From an uncultured Clostridia bacterium (lineage in GTDB: Bacteria; Bacillota; Clostridia; Christensenellales; Borkfalkiaceae): a stretch of DNA of 64,000 nucleotides. Positions 9,035 to 19,300 of the stretch are shown piece by piece. Numbering within the stretch: position 1 is the stretch's first letter; each line of letters begins with the position of its first letter. Below the pieces are notes generated by a model that saw only the letters and a program-made list of their open reading frames with translations, had not been told where the DNA came from and did no database searches. The stretch lies in assembly GCA_947630325.1 (NCBI GenBank), contig CANRHB010000005.1, positions 1 to 64,000 of the forward strand, read 5' to 3'. The position numbers and the translations under genes are program-made.

Positions 9035-10459
9035 ATGCACAAGTTCGACACAAAAGTACAACTACTCAAATATAAGGTGCTGCGGGAAGTGGCGCGGCTC
9101 TCGTGGACGGACAACCTTCTCGAAAACGTCACCGAGATCCCCAAGATCATCGCGCCCGAAAAAGTGCCCACCATGCGCTGTTGCATCTACAAAGAGCGCG
9201 CCATTCTGAGCGAACGGGTGAAACTCGCCATCGGCGGGAACCGCTATAATCGCAAGGTGATACAGGTCATCGACATCGCCTGCGAGGACTGTCCCACGGG
9301 CGGCTATGAGGTGACGAGCGCCTGCCGCGGCTGTCTTGCCCACCGTTGCGAGGAGGCGTGCAAGCGGGACGCGATCTCCTTCGACCATAAACAGAAGGCG
9401 TTCATCGACAAGACGAAATGCGTGGAGTGCGGCGCGTGCGCAAAGGCGTGCCCCTATTCCGCGATACATAACTATAAACGCCCCTGCGAACAGAGTTGCA
9501 AGGTGAAGGCGATCTCGGTGGGGAGCGAAAAAGAGGCGGTCATCGACTATGAAAAGTGCATAGCCTGCGGGGCGTGCGTGTATGCCTGTCCCTTCGGCGC
9601 CATCACCGACCGCTCCTACATTTTGGACGTGATAGACCTCATTCTCAAGAGCCAAAACAACACCCGTTATCAAGTTTACGCCCTCGTCGCGCCCTCCATT
9701 GCGGGGCAGTTTTCCTATGCAAAACTCGGACAGGTGATCACGGCGATCAAGGAACTCGGTTTTTATGGGGTCATAGAGGTCGCCCTCGGTGCGGACGCGG
9801 TCGCAAAAAAAGAGGCGGAGGAACTCGAAGAAAAGGGTTTCCTTACTTCCTCCTGCTGTCCCGCGTTTGTCTCCTATATCGAAAAGAATTTCCCGGGCCT
9901 CAAGGAGCACATCTCCCACAACCTCTCCCCCGCGGGGACGATCGCCCGTATGCTTAAAGAGCGGGACGAGACTTTCAAGACGGTATTCATCGGCCCCTGC
10001 ACCGCAAAAAAGGCGGAGTTCCAGCGGGAAGAGTACCGCGGCCTCTTGGACAGCGTCATCACCTTCGAGGAGTTGCAGGCGCTCATCGACAGCCGCGATA
10101 TTCCCGTTGCCGACCTCCCCGAGACTGCGCTTGCGGACGCCTCTCCCTTCGGCAGGGGGTTTGCGTGTGCGGGCGGGGTCGCCGAGGCAGTCGCGCAGGC
10201 GTTGAGAGAGAGGGGGAGCGAGTTTCCCTTCGACCCCGTCTCCTGCAGCGGGATCGAGGAGTGCCGCGCCGCCCTTCTCAAGGCGAACAGAGGAATACTG
10301 CAAAGCAACTTTATCGAGGGCATGGTGTGCGTGGGCGGCTGTGTGGGAGGCGCGGGGTGCCTTACCCACGGCGAACGCGGAAAGAGCGACATCGAACGCT
10401 ATGCAAGCGAGGCCGCCTATGCGGAGATCGCCCTTGCGCTCGGAGAGTTCGAAGAATGA
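9035..10459 (+). CDS. Monomeric [FeFe] hydrogenase, group B type
   Basis: 474 residues. Cysteine-rich N-terminal region (CEDCPTGG, CRGCLAHRCEEAC near 83-109), then two [4Fe-4S] ferredoxin motifs CVECGACAKACP (129-140) and CIACGACVYACP (175-186). The H-cluster domain has TSSCCPAF (271-278), GPCTAKKAEF (320-329) and a terminal VCVGGCVGGAG near 440-450. This is the group B architecture, without the extra N-terminal domains of group A. Likely role is ferredoxin-linked proton reduction or H2 sensing in the cytosol. ATG 9035 has GAGGA six bases upstream; ATG 9029 in the same frame is the alternative. Its stop overlaps the next start (ATGA). Confidence 0.93.
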   Translation: MHKFDTKVQLLKYKVLREVARLSWTDNLLENVTEIPKIIAPEKVPTMRCCIYKERAILSERVKLAIGGNRYNRKVIQVIDIACEDCPTGGYEVTSACRGCLAHRCEEACKRDAISFDHKQKAFIDKTKCVECGACAKACPYSAIHNYKRPCEQSCKVKAISVGSEKEAVIDYEKCIACGACVYACPFGAITDRSYILDVIDLILKSQNNTRYQVYALVAPSIAGQFSYAKLGQVITAIKELGFYGVIEVALGADAVAKKEAEELEEKGFLTSSCCPAFVSYIEKNFPGLKEHISHNLSPAGTIARMLKERDETFKTVFIGPCTAKKAEFQREEYRGLLDSVITFEELQALIDSRDIPVADLPETALADASPFGRGFACAGGVAEAVAQALRERGSEFPFDPVSCSGIEECRAALLKANRGILQSNFIEGMVCVGGCVGGAGCLTHGERGKSDIERYASEAAYAEIALALGEFEE

Positions 10460-11118
10460 CCCTCGTCATCGCGGACCTTTGCGGGCTCTCGCAGGGGCTC
10501 ATAGAGAATGCGTTAAATAAAATTCCCTCCCCGCGGCGGGAGGAAATTTGTCGTTTGAAAGGGGAGCCGGAGCGGGCGCAAAAGGCGGTCGGCGAGGCGC
10601 TCGTGCGGCGGTTCGTCTTGGAAAAATTCGGCATTGCTTGCCCCGTCTTTTTGCGCGGGGAGAAGGGGAAACCGTACTTAAAAGAGGTCCCCGATTTTTG
10701 TTTCAACCTCTCCCATTCGGGGGAGAAGGTCGTGCTGGCGGTAGCCGAACTGCCCGTCGGCGCAGACGTCGAAAAGGTCGTCCCGCGGGAGTTTTCGGCA
10801 GTGGCGGCGCGCTGTTTTTCGATCGAAGAGCAAAAAAAAATCGCCGCGTCCAAAGCGCCTCTTTTGGAATTTTACCACATCTGGACGGTGCGGGAAAGCA
10901 TTGTAAAACGCCGCGGCGAGGGGGCGGCGGCGATGCGCGGTTTGCGCCTTTTGGAGGAACAGGTGCGCTCTTTTGCGATCGGGGAGGGGAAACTGTTCTC
11001 TTGCGAAGAATGCGTCGCGCCGCAGTATCTGCTCTCCGTCTGCACGTCAAGGGGGGAAGGTTGCGGCCTTAACGTCTATTATTGTTCCGCCGAAGAGGTA
11101 CTGAGGGGGTTAAAATAA
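10456..11118 (+). CDS. 4'-phosphopantetheinyl transferase, Sfp type
   Basis: 220 residues. Transfers phosphopantetheine from CoA to a carrier-protein serine. Motifs: FNLSHSGEKVVLAV (about 85-98), PVGADVEKV with the Mg-binding Asp-x-Glu (about 101-109), and WTVRESIVKRRGEG (about 140-153), the usual W-x-x-KE-x-x-x-K with Arg replacing the first Lys. The start overlaps the hydrogenase stop by ATGA. No carrier protein, PKS or NRPS is encoded in the window; in a group B hydrogenase operon this partner is odd. It may be the general PPTase of the cell or serve a cluster elsewhere. Confidence 0.88.
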   Translation: MTLVIADLCGLSQGLIENALNKIPSPRREEICRLKGEPERAQKAVGEALVRRFVLEKFGIACPVFLRGEKGKPYLKEVPDFCFNLSHSGEKVVLAVAELPVGADVEKVVPREFSAVAARCFSIEEQKKIAASKAPLLEFYHIWTVRESIVKRRGEGAAAMRGLRLLEEQVRSFAIGEGKLFSCEECVAPQYLLSVCTSRGEGCGLNVYYCSAEEVLRGLK

Positions 11119-11123
11119 GGTAA

Positions 11124-11190
11124 ACGAAACCCCCTCCTCGGGAGGGGGATCAAGGGGGTGGGGTACTTGGCGCCCCTGTAGGGGAGCCGG
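11124..11190 (+). repeat. Family A intergenic repeat, truncated copy 2
   Basis: Starts like copy 1 (CGAAACCCCCTCC ... AAGGGGGTGGG ... CTTGGCGCCCCTGTAGGGG) but stops after AGGGGAGC and is fused to the family B insert. Confidence 0.8.
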
Positions 11191-11445
11191 CGCCCCGCCC
11201 GCACGTTCTATGTTGCCTAAGGGCGGCACGAGGAGCCTGCGACGAAGTTGAAATCTCTACCGTATTATAAAATCACGTCACCCTGAGCTTGTCGAAGGGT
11301 GTCCGCATTATAATAAGGCGAGATTTCTCCACGCGCCGCATAGCGGCTTGGTCGAAATGACAGATTAGGGACAGCAAGGGGTTGGGCGGAATGCCGTTCC
11401 AAAATGTCATGTCGAGCGAAGTCGAGACATCTCTACCTTATTCCC
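11191..11445. repeat. Family B inverted repeat, copy 2 (compound)
   Basis: Insert GCCCGCACGTTCTATGTTG, arms GAGATTTCTCCACGCG and GGTCGAAATGACAG, and a further left arm ATGTCATGTCGAGCGAAGTC at 11404-11423. The last arm ends three bases from the SDR stop codon. Confidence 0.8.
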
Positions 11446-11447
11446 AC

Positions 11448-12092
11448 CTACCAAACAAATTTGGCGTCCGAGCTCTCGCCGTTGTCGATGAGAATGTCCT
11501 GCGCCGTCATCGATTTGTTTATCACCGCAACAAAATACGTCCATTCGGCGATCTCTTCGGGGGTCGCCCATTTTTTTAAGGGGGTAAGAGCCATGATCTG
11601 CGCCCACATCTTTTCATCCTCCATCACATGGCGGTTGAGCGCGGTCGTCACGCCCCCCGGGGAGAGGCTGTTTGCGGTCGCTCCCCACTGAGAAACGCGC
11701 AGGGCAACGTTCTTCATGTAGGCAACAAGTCCCCCCTTGCTTGCCGCATATGCGGGGAATTCGGCGCCCGTCGTCGCGCTTGCCGAGGCGATGAACACAA
11801 CGCTCCTGATGCGCGGTTGCAGGCCGTATTTTTCGGTGACGCTTATCGCCCCCTTCAAATTGACGTCGATGTCCCTTCCGCTGTCCTGCACGCCTGCGTT
11901 GTTTATGAGGATTTCCACATCGCCGACGTCGGGCAGTTCCCCCGTCACGTCTGCGACAAAGTGGGTATAATTTTTTTCGGCGAAAGGGGAGGGGAGGAGG
12001 TCGAGCCCCACGACTTCATGTCCCATTTGGAGGAATTTTTCGGCGATCGCCCTGCCGATCCCCCGACTTGTGCCCGTGATGAGAACTTTCAT
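11448..12092 (-). CDS. Short-chain dehydrogenase/reductase
   Basis: 214-residue classical SDR. Rossmann Gly motif TGTSRGIG at 6-13, NNAG at 64-67, catalytic Tyr-x3-Lys as YAASK (Y115, K119) with Ser from the IASAS segment near 102-106. Short but complete, ending in SSDAKFVW. Probably NAD(P)-dependent oxidoreduction of a hydroxyl or keto group; FabG-like, but nothing nearby indicates fatty-acid synthesis. AAAGGAGA precedes the ATG. Lies downstream of the VUT transporter gene on the same strand, with a family B repeat between them, so it may or may not be cotranscribed. Confidence 0.88.
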   Translation of the reverse strand: MKVLITGTSRGIGRAIAEKFLQMGHEVVGLDLLPSPFAEKNYTHFVADVTGELPDVGDVEILINNAGVQDSGRDIDVNLKGAISVTEKYGLQPRIRSVVFIASASATTGAEFPAYAASKGGLVAYMKNVALRVSQWGATANSLSPGGVTTALNRHVMEDEKMWAQIMALTPLKKWATPEEIAEWTYFVAVINKSMTAQDILIDNGESSDAKFVW

Positions 12093-12124
12093 GCGGTTTC
12101 TCCTTTTACATTCGCGTTAAAATA

Positions 12125-12300
12125 GTGCGAGATTTCTCCACGCGGTCGCTCCGCTCCCTTGGTACTTCGCACTGCGTGCTCGTGCCGCCCTTCGGCAACA
12201 TAGAACGTGCGGGCGGGGCGAAATGACAAATTAAAAACAGTGTGTAAAAACAACGAAGCCATTCTTAAAATGTCATGTCGAGCGCAGCCGAGACATCTCA
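12125..12300 (-). repeat. Family B inverted repeat, copy 3, reaching into a stop codon
   Basis: Contains GAGATTTCTCCACGCG, the inverted insert CATAGAACGTGCGGGCGGGG, GCGAAATGACAAA and, at 12270-12300, the arm ATGTCATGTCGAGCGCAGCC. The TGA stop of the transporter gene (12298-12300) is part of this arm. Confidence 0.75.
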
Positions 12301-13047
12301 TCCTTGTTTTGCGCTCAGGAATTCAAAATACTCCCTGCCGACGCCCCGTTTTTTCCATACGTTGCAGATTTTATAGCCGATGGGGGAGAACACCGCCTCG
12401 ACGAGGAGTTCGGCGATCATGCCCGTCGCGGCGCAGGTGAAGCATTGGAGCGGGCTCCAGCCGAAGAAGAAAAAGCTGACGAGAAAGGCGAACACGAGGT
12501 TGTCGCAGAACTGCCCGACCGCCGTCGAGAGATAGGTGCGGCAGGCATAGGCGAGAAAGCCGTCGGGGTGTTTCTTGAAGAGTTTGCCGATCCCCCAATT
12601 CGAGAAGTTGTTGACGACCGCCGAAACGATAAACGCCGCCGTACTGCCGAGGAGCACGTACCACGTCCCGCCGATCGTGGAATCGAGGGCGGAATTGATC
12701 ACTTGCTCCTCGCCGAAGTCATAAAACGCGCCCCATGTGCCCGGAATGAGGCTTGCGAGCCAGAGAATAAAACAGGCGAACAGGTTGACGAAAATGGCAA
12801 AGACGGAGAGAATGGTCGCCGCCTTGGGGCCGTAATGCTTGGTGAGCACGTCCATGCAGAGGAACGCCACCCACGAAACGAGGATGCCGCAGTCGAGGGC
12901 AAGCCAATCGAGGGAGAGATCGAGGCTCTTGTTCGCAAGCAGATTCATCGCAAATACGGAGAGCAGAAAAAGGGCGAAAGCGAGGGGGGAAACGGAGCGG
13001 AGCAAAACGCCGCATTCGGAAAAAAAGTCCGAAATCTTTTGTTTCAT
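12298..13047 (-). CDS. VUT family transporter (queuosine-precursor transporter-like, YhhQ)
   Basis: 249-residue integral membrane protein with about six helices. The family hallmark DVLTKHYGPKAA (E. coli YhhQ has a similar DVLTE segment) follows helix 2; later NNFSNWGIGKLFKK, RTYLSTAVGQFCDNLVF and a final IAELLVEAVFSPIGYKICN helix. Members import queuosine precursors such as preQ0/preQ1 or related vitamins; substrate here is inferred only. Start supported by AAGGAG in the leader. Its roughly 95-base leader shows no recognisable preQ1 aptamer. The stop codon is supplied by a family B repeat. Confidence 0.85.
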   Translation of the reverse strand: MKQKISDFFSECGVLLRSVSPLAFALFLLSVFAMNLLANKSLDLSLDWLALDCGILVSWVAFLCMDVLTKHYGPKAATILSVFAIFVNLFACFILWLASLIPGTWGAFYDFGEEQVINSALDSTIGGTWYVLLGSTAAFIVSAVVNNFSNWGIGKLFKKHPDGFLAYACRTYLSTAVGQFCDNLVFAFLVSFFFFGWSPLQCFTCAATGMIAELLVEAVFSPIGYKICNVWKKRGVGREYFEFLSAKQG

Positions 13048-13142
13048 GAAAAAACTCCTTGTTTTTTATTGCGCAAAAAGCGCTTTTCCTTGCGGAACGC
13101 GGGTTGGATGGTTGGGCAAGGCGAACATCCGCCGCGCACTCT

Positions 13143-13171
13143 ATTATAGCGCGGGAAGGAACGCAAGTAAA
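13143..13171 (-). promoter_or_regulatory. Promoter of the VUT transporter
   Basis: On the minus strand: -10 TATAAT (13148-13143), -35 TTTACT (13171-13166), 17-base spacer. Confidence 0.7.
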
Positions 13172-13269
13172 GCGTTTTTTCGCAAACGGTCGCGCTTTTC
13201 GCCGAAAAAATTTTCGGTGAAATAATAGAAAGCATAAGCAACTCTTATATTTCTTTCCATGCAGATGAT

Positions 13270-13298
13270 TTGACATTTTCCAAGGGATAGCGTATACT
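13270..13298 (+). promoter_or_regulatory. Promoter of the 1994-residue lipoprotein
   Basis: -35 TTGACA (13270-13275), 17 bases, -10 TATACT (13293-13298). AAAGGAGG at 13323-13330 precedes the ATG. Confidence 0.88.
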
Positions 13299-13334
13299 GT
13301 TTTATATTCTTTTTGTCAAAAAAAAGGAGGTTCT

Positions 13335-16300
13335 ATGAAAAAGACAAGAATTTTGACCGTAATGCTCTGCATCACGGCGGGACTTGGGCTTTTGTCCTTT
13401 GCGGCATGTAAGCCCGACGAAGAAAAGCCGACCGCCACGCTCACCCTCTCGGCAGGTGAGGGCGGCACGATCGCACAAACCACTTACGAAGTGGAAGTCG
13501 GCGCGTCCCTTGCCGAATATCTCAAAGAGATCAAACCCACGGCAGAAGAGGGGCTCTCCTTTGCGGGGTGGTACAACGGAAGCACGTTGCTCTCGTCCGA
13601 AACAATGCCCGAGAGCGGCATTTCGCTTACCGCAAAATACAACGTACCCTACACCATTTCCCTCTATCTTGCGGATGTAAAGGGTACATACGGCGCGGCG
13701 ACCACCACGCAGGAGACGGCAATTTACGGCGAGGCGTTCACCTATTCTCCCTCCACGCCGCACTATACGCTCGATACGGCGAAGGAGAATAAGATCACGT
13801 CCGAAAAGCTCGGCAAGGGAGAATCGTTTATCGCCTATTTGAAGCGCGAAACGTATGGGGTGCACTACTATGTCAACGCGCCCGCGGGCTCCGAAGCGGA
13901 CTTCGGCGAGGAAGTACCGTCGGCGTCCGTTGTTTACGGCAATAAAACCGTTCTTCCCTCCGATGGAGCGTCTGCTACCCCCGAATGGTTCCGCATGGCG
14001 GGCTGGGCAACGGAGGCAGACGGCGCGGTCGTCTATCAGGCGGGAGAGGAAGTTGCGCCTGAGAGCGATCTCTTCCTCTATGCCGTTTGGGATGAGGCCT
14101 ATCAAGACCGTTTCGGCGGCGGAGATTTCCTCTTCTTCCCGCAGACGGAGGAGGGCGTTGCCATTTTGAAGCGCGCGGGGAAAGAATACCGCGGCACCCA
14201 CGACGGCAACAACTTCTCCTTCAAAGAGGGAGACAAGGAGATCGTCAAGGGGCAGGTCAGCGCAAACGGCACCTTCATGTACTACCGCGAAGGGCTGGAT
14301 GAGGAGACTTACCGCCACTACAACGCCTATCGGGACGTGTTCGATGAGGACGCGGCGACGATCAAATTCGACAATTACTCCAACGGCACCTATACCGTGG
14401 GCGGTACGGTAAAGCACGGCGTCATTTCTTACAAGCCCTCGCTGATGTTCTACACCTTTGAGGGGGACGGGGAGCACTTCGATTTTATTATAACCGATGT
14501 GCTCGGTTCGGACGGCTCTTCCGAGACGGTGTTTGTGACGGTCGGCGAGGAGTTCGGCGCCTATTACCTCTTCCAATTCTATTATGAAGAAACCGAGATC
14601 AAGGCGGACATTCCGTCGGTCAGCCTCAATTTGTACGGCCTGGGCAGTATGGAATTTGTCGACGTCGAAAACGATGAGGTCATCGTTTCGGGCAGTTACG
14701 AGCCGAAGGGGAATGGCGTTGTCACCTTGAAGTGGGTGGACGAGGATAATGTTTCGCATGTCGTCAACGTCAAACTGCTCGAATACGGCGGAGAGAAGAT
14801 CGTCGTATACGAGGACGGCTGGGCGGGCACGTATACCGACGAGGAGGGCAACAAGCTGATCCTCGACGGCTACAGCGGCACCATCGGGAGCGCGGTCTGG
14901 ACCTCGCAAGACGGGTCGACAAAGAAAGAGGGGATGTACACCTTCGACTATTCCCCCTTGGGCGATATTCTGCGCTTGCAGGAAGCGAACGGCGATGTGA
15001 CTTCCTACCGTATCTCGATCGATGAAAAGTTCTCCGAGCTCGGCGACGGAGACTATAAGGAATACATTCTTTACAATACACAGTTGGGCTATGCCCTTCT
15101 CATGCTCGGGGAGAATAACACGGCGACCGTTTATACGAATGTTGCCACGTCCGATGAGAAATTTGAGGGCAAAGTGACGAAAGTGGACGGCCAAAAAGAT
15201 CTCATGCTCTTCACCTCCGAGGATGAACAGCTGATCTTTGAGTTCAAACTCTACAGCGGCAGAAAAGTGCTTGACGATTATTGCATAAGCGACTATTTCT
15301 ATCCTGGGGCACAGATCTATTGCCACTACTTCACCTACTACCCCGTCTATGAAGAGGGCGCGCAGGGTGTGCAGTTCTTGGAGGCGGAGGACGGAGACAA
15401 ATTGATCCTCGGACCTAAAATCGGTACGGCGATCTACGGTCCGGCGGTCTACACCTCGGGAGATACTTCCACCGTCGGTTTGTATAATACTATCGGCAGT
15501 TTGCTCGGGCACGTCTACATCGAGTTTTACGATTACGGCGAGCAAGAATATCTGTTCTTCGAGTATTTTGCGGGAGATGAAGACACGGATCCTTCCTTTG
15601 TCAAACTCGAAGGCGTCTCGAATGTTTATTATGTGTACAACCCGTATTACTTTACGGCAGATGCAACGTATACCCTATTCCTCTTCGATGGGGAGAAGGA
15701 CAAGGTCGCCGCTTTGCTCTATTCAGTCGAAGAATCGGAAACCGCCGATAGCATATTCGGCACCTTTACCTATGACGATGCGACCTCTTGCATCGTGCTC
15801 ACCCCCGATGAGGAATCCGAATACGACCAACCCATATCCCTCAAATTGGGGTATGAAGATGGGTATGACGTGTTCTTCTTCCGCAACGACGAGTTCGGGA
15901 CAAACGAGACGATCACCTTTGAGGGCAACCCCCAACTTACGCTCGACGCTTACGGTTTCGCCAGATATAAGGATCCGGACGGCAATCCTTTGGAGGGCAA
16001 ATATTGCTTTGCCGAGGCTGAGTCTTTGAGCGATGACGTCTATCGCATCTATGCCATTTTCCCCGTCGATGAAGGCTCGGGTTATAGCGGTTACTTCGAT
16101 ATCGACGTTAAGAATAAGACTTACGTGTCATGCAACCGTCTGATCGGGGTGTTTTATGAGGACACCGCAAGAAAGGAGACCCTCGAATTCAACGGCCACG
16201 ACGAGGTCGTCTATGAAAATATCGACAATGAGAAGGTCAAGGGGACCTATACCGTCTTAGACTACGACGAAATCGGCAGATTGATCGCCGAAGTCAAGGT

Positions 16301-19300
16301 CGGCAACGAGAGTTATCAGATCCGTTGCTATTACCTGTTGGACGACGAAGGGGATCTTATCGGCCACTACACCAAGGAGGTCGACGGCGAGGGCACCTAT
16401 GTAAGCGACAAGCGGGAATATCTTACAGTCAACAAGTTCGGAGACGCCGTCTACACCGACGAATACGGCATCAGCTACAGCGGCACCGTGACGCGGTTCA
16501 CCGAGCACGTCGTCTCTTTCCAGGGCGAATACGCGCAAAACGCCATCTATTGCAAACTTGACGGCTCGGCCTTCTCCGTTCCCGAAAGCGGAATGCTCAT
16601 CGACGGCGACACCCTCGTGAAGTACCTCGGCGGCGAGGAAACTGCGATCAAGATCGACGGTGTGGTGACAAAGATCGCGCCGCTTGCCTTCTCCGAGCAA
16701 ATTTACGGCTCCAACTATGCGGGCGCGCCGATCGTCTCCCTCGATTTGAACAACGTGACGGAGATCGGCGAAAACGCCTTTAACGGCTGTTCGGTTTTGA
16801 AGTCGGTCAAGGGCGCAAACCTTAAAACGATCGGCGGAAGCGCCTTCTATGCCTGCATCGAACTTACCACGCTCGATCTTCCCGCCCTCGAAGAGATCGG
16901 CGAAATGGCGTTCCACCTCTGCGAATCGCTGACGAAAGTTACGCTCGAAAAGGTAAAGACCGTCTATGCCGGCGCATTCAGCGATTGCTATGAACTCAGC
17001 GAAATTTCCCTTCCCGCGGCGGAAAAGCTGTATGAGGGCGTGTTCTTCGATTGCTATGCGCTCAAACTTGTCACCCTCGGGGCGAACCTCACCCAGATTG
17101 GCACCCCCGACGAAGTGGTCACGGGCGTGTTCGAACGTGACAGCGCCTTCGAGCAGGTCCCGCTCAAAGTGGTATTTGAGGGCACAAAGGCTCCCACCAC
17201 GGTCGGGAAACAGCTGTTTGCGGGCGTCACCAACTACTCCGTCGTGGTGCCCGATATCGACACCGTCAAGAAGTTCTATCTTGCCGAAGGTTGGGCGGAT
17301 TACAACAACTGCGTCGGTTGCGAGGGCAACGAAGAGTATGTCGGCACCTATTACGGCTACAATTACGGTGATATCTGTGGTTTTGTCTTGAATGAGGCCG
17401 CACACGAATTAACAGGCTATTCGCTCGTACATCGCGGCGCATATGAGGTGCGCGAGGGCAAACTCTATGCCCTTACTTTCGACGCGGGCGCAGAGAACAA
17501 TTACACCGAAAGAGAACTCGGTACTTTCGACGAGAACGGAAACATCGTTTCGAGTTATTACACCTATTTCAAGGCGGGCAAGGAGTTTACCATTCAATTA
17601 GGCGGGGACGACACCGTCGTGTTTACTCCTGGCGAGTATAGCTCCCTTGCGGCGGGCGTTGCTTACGAGGTCCCCGCAAAGTGGACGAAGGACGGCACGC
17701 AGAAGGACGCAAAGGTGCAACTGTCGTTTAGTGCGAGCTACAGGGGTACTATGTATCTCAAAGTGGACGGGGATCGTTGTAAGATAGACTACCCTTATGT
17801 CTCAGGAGGCAAAGTTACCGCTTCCCTTACCGGGTTCGAGTTCGACCCCGTCGTCACGCGCTATACGATGTCGGACGATAGTTTGCTTGCCCTTTCGCAG
17901 AACAATAAGGAAGCGACCGAATACACCGTTTCCGTTGTTCTCGCCGCGATCAGAGATGAGAACAACCTTCCCTTCTCCCTCGTAAATGTCGCCGTGGAGA
18001 AGAACGCGGACGGCACGTTTACCGCCAAAGAATCCTATCTATTCGCGGGTTACAGCTACAAGCTTACTTTTGCCGTGAACAGCGACGGAACGTTCTCCTA
18101 TACTTACGCACGCGATCGGCGGATCGTCGTCAACTCCGCAGACGGAAACGCGCAGGTCGTCGTTTACCAGTCTGAGTCGGGCGAAGTCACGAGCGTGACC
18201 CTCTTTATAAACAATAAAGAAGTCGGCAACGGCGAATATGACACCAAGGACTTTGTGTTAACGCACGAGAAAGACAGCAAAGTTTACCGTTGGTTGGTTT
18301 ACGATTATACCTATGCCGGCATTTATACCTTCACGTTCATGGGCGACGGCGAAACGCTTACGGGCGTCCTTACCGTAAGCGGTACGGTCGTCCAAGGCGC
18401 ACAGGACGGTGTGTTTGTCGTTGCTATCTATGAAGGGAGCACGCGCACGGCGTTTTATATGCGCGGAATGGACGAAGTATACGGAAAGGTTGAGGATAGC
18501 GACATTACGCAGGGCGAAGGCGAGGAATATCTTACCGTTCAATTCAAGGGCAATACCTATTTCGTCACGCTCGACCTTCAAACAAAATCGGTAGCCATCG
18601 TCTTTGCGGATGTGACCTATCAAAGCAGTGAAAAAAGCGACGTCGAAGGCAGCGTGCGCGTCACCAAAGACAGTGACGGTAAGATCGAAAGCGTAACGCT
18701 TACCGTGGACGGAAAGAGCTACACGCAGTACACCGACTATGGCTACTATTATGTCATTACGGACGGAACGGACTACTTCAATGTGACCCTTTCCACAAAC
18801 GGTAGCGAAATCTCCGAACTTTCGGCAAAAGAATTTACGAGCGGGGAGTTTAAGGTCACCCTTCTTGTGCGGTCCAACAACGAGGTCGCGGGCGTCGTCT
18901 CTGCTACCTACCAAAGTAAAGATGTTGTCGTGACGTTCGAGTACGATTATAAAAACGGGAAAGACATAGCTCTGCTTTCGTTCACGGTAGACGGCGCAAA
19001 CAAGAACTATCTTGCGAATATTACCGATACAACGATGAATGAGCTTGTCGAAAAAACGCTTACGACCACCGACGGAAATTATCGCATCACCCTTTTGATG
19101 AACGGAAATGATTCCGTGTATGAAGTCATCAAGTTCGAACAGAAGGACGGCGAAGGGTTCAAGGAATTAACGGTCACCTATAGCGAAGCGGTTGACTATA
19201 GCGACGAATACAATTACGAAATTGATATCACAGACGGCACATATTATTACAACTACTATTTCAACATCGTAAAAGATGGAGATGAGTGGAAAGCGACATC

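Larger units (their letters stand above)
11119..11447. other. Gene-free interval with repeats between convergent operons
   Basis: 329 bases. A truncated family A copy is followed by a compound family B element; GAGCTTGTCGAAGGGTG (11284-11300) is another inverted-repeat remnant. CCCCCTCC-TC-GGGAGGGGG just after the PPTase may serve as terminator. No coding potential seen. Confidence 0.75.

Noticed and set aside
13048..13142. Possible preQ1 riboswitch in the leader of the VUT transporter gene
   Set aside because: The leader has short helices but no recognisable preQ1-I, -II or -III core by eye; a covariance search would be needed.
13302..15545. Minus-strand open frame of 747 codons inside the 1994-residue lipoprotein
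   Set aside because: No ribosome site or family similarity; the plus-strand gene has promoter, lipobox and known repeat modules.
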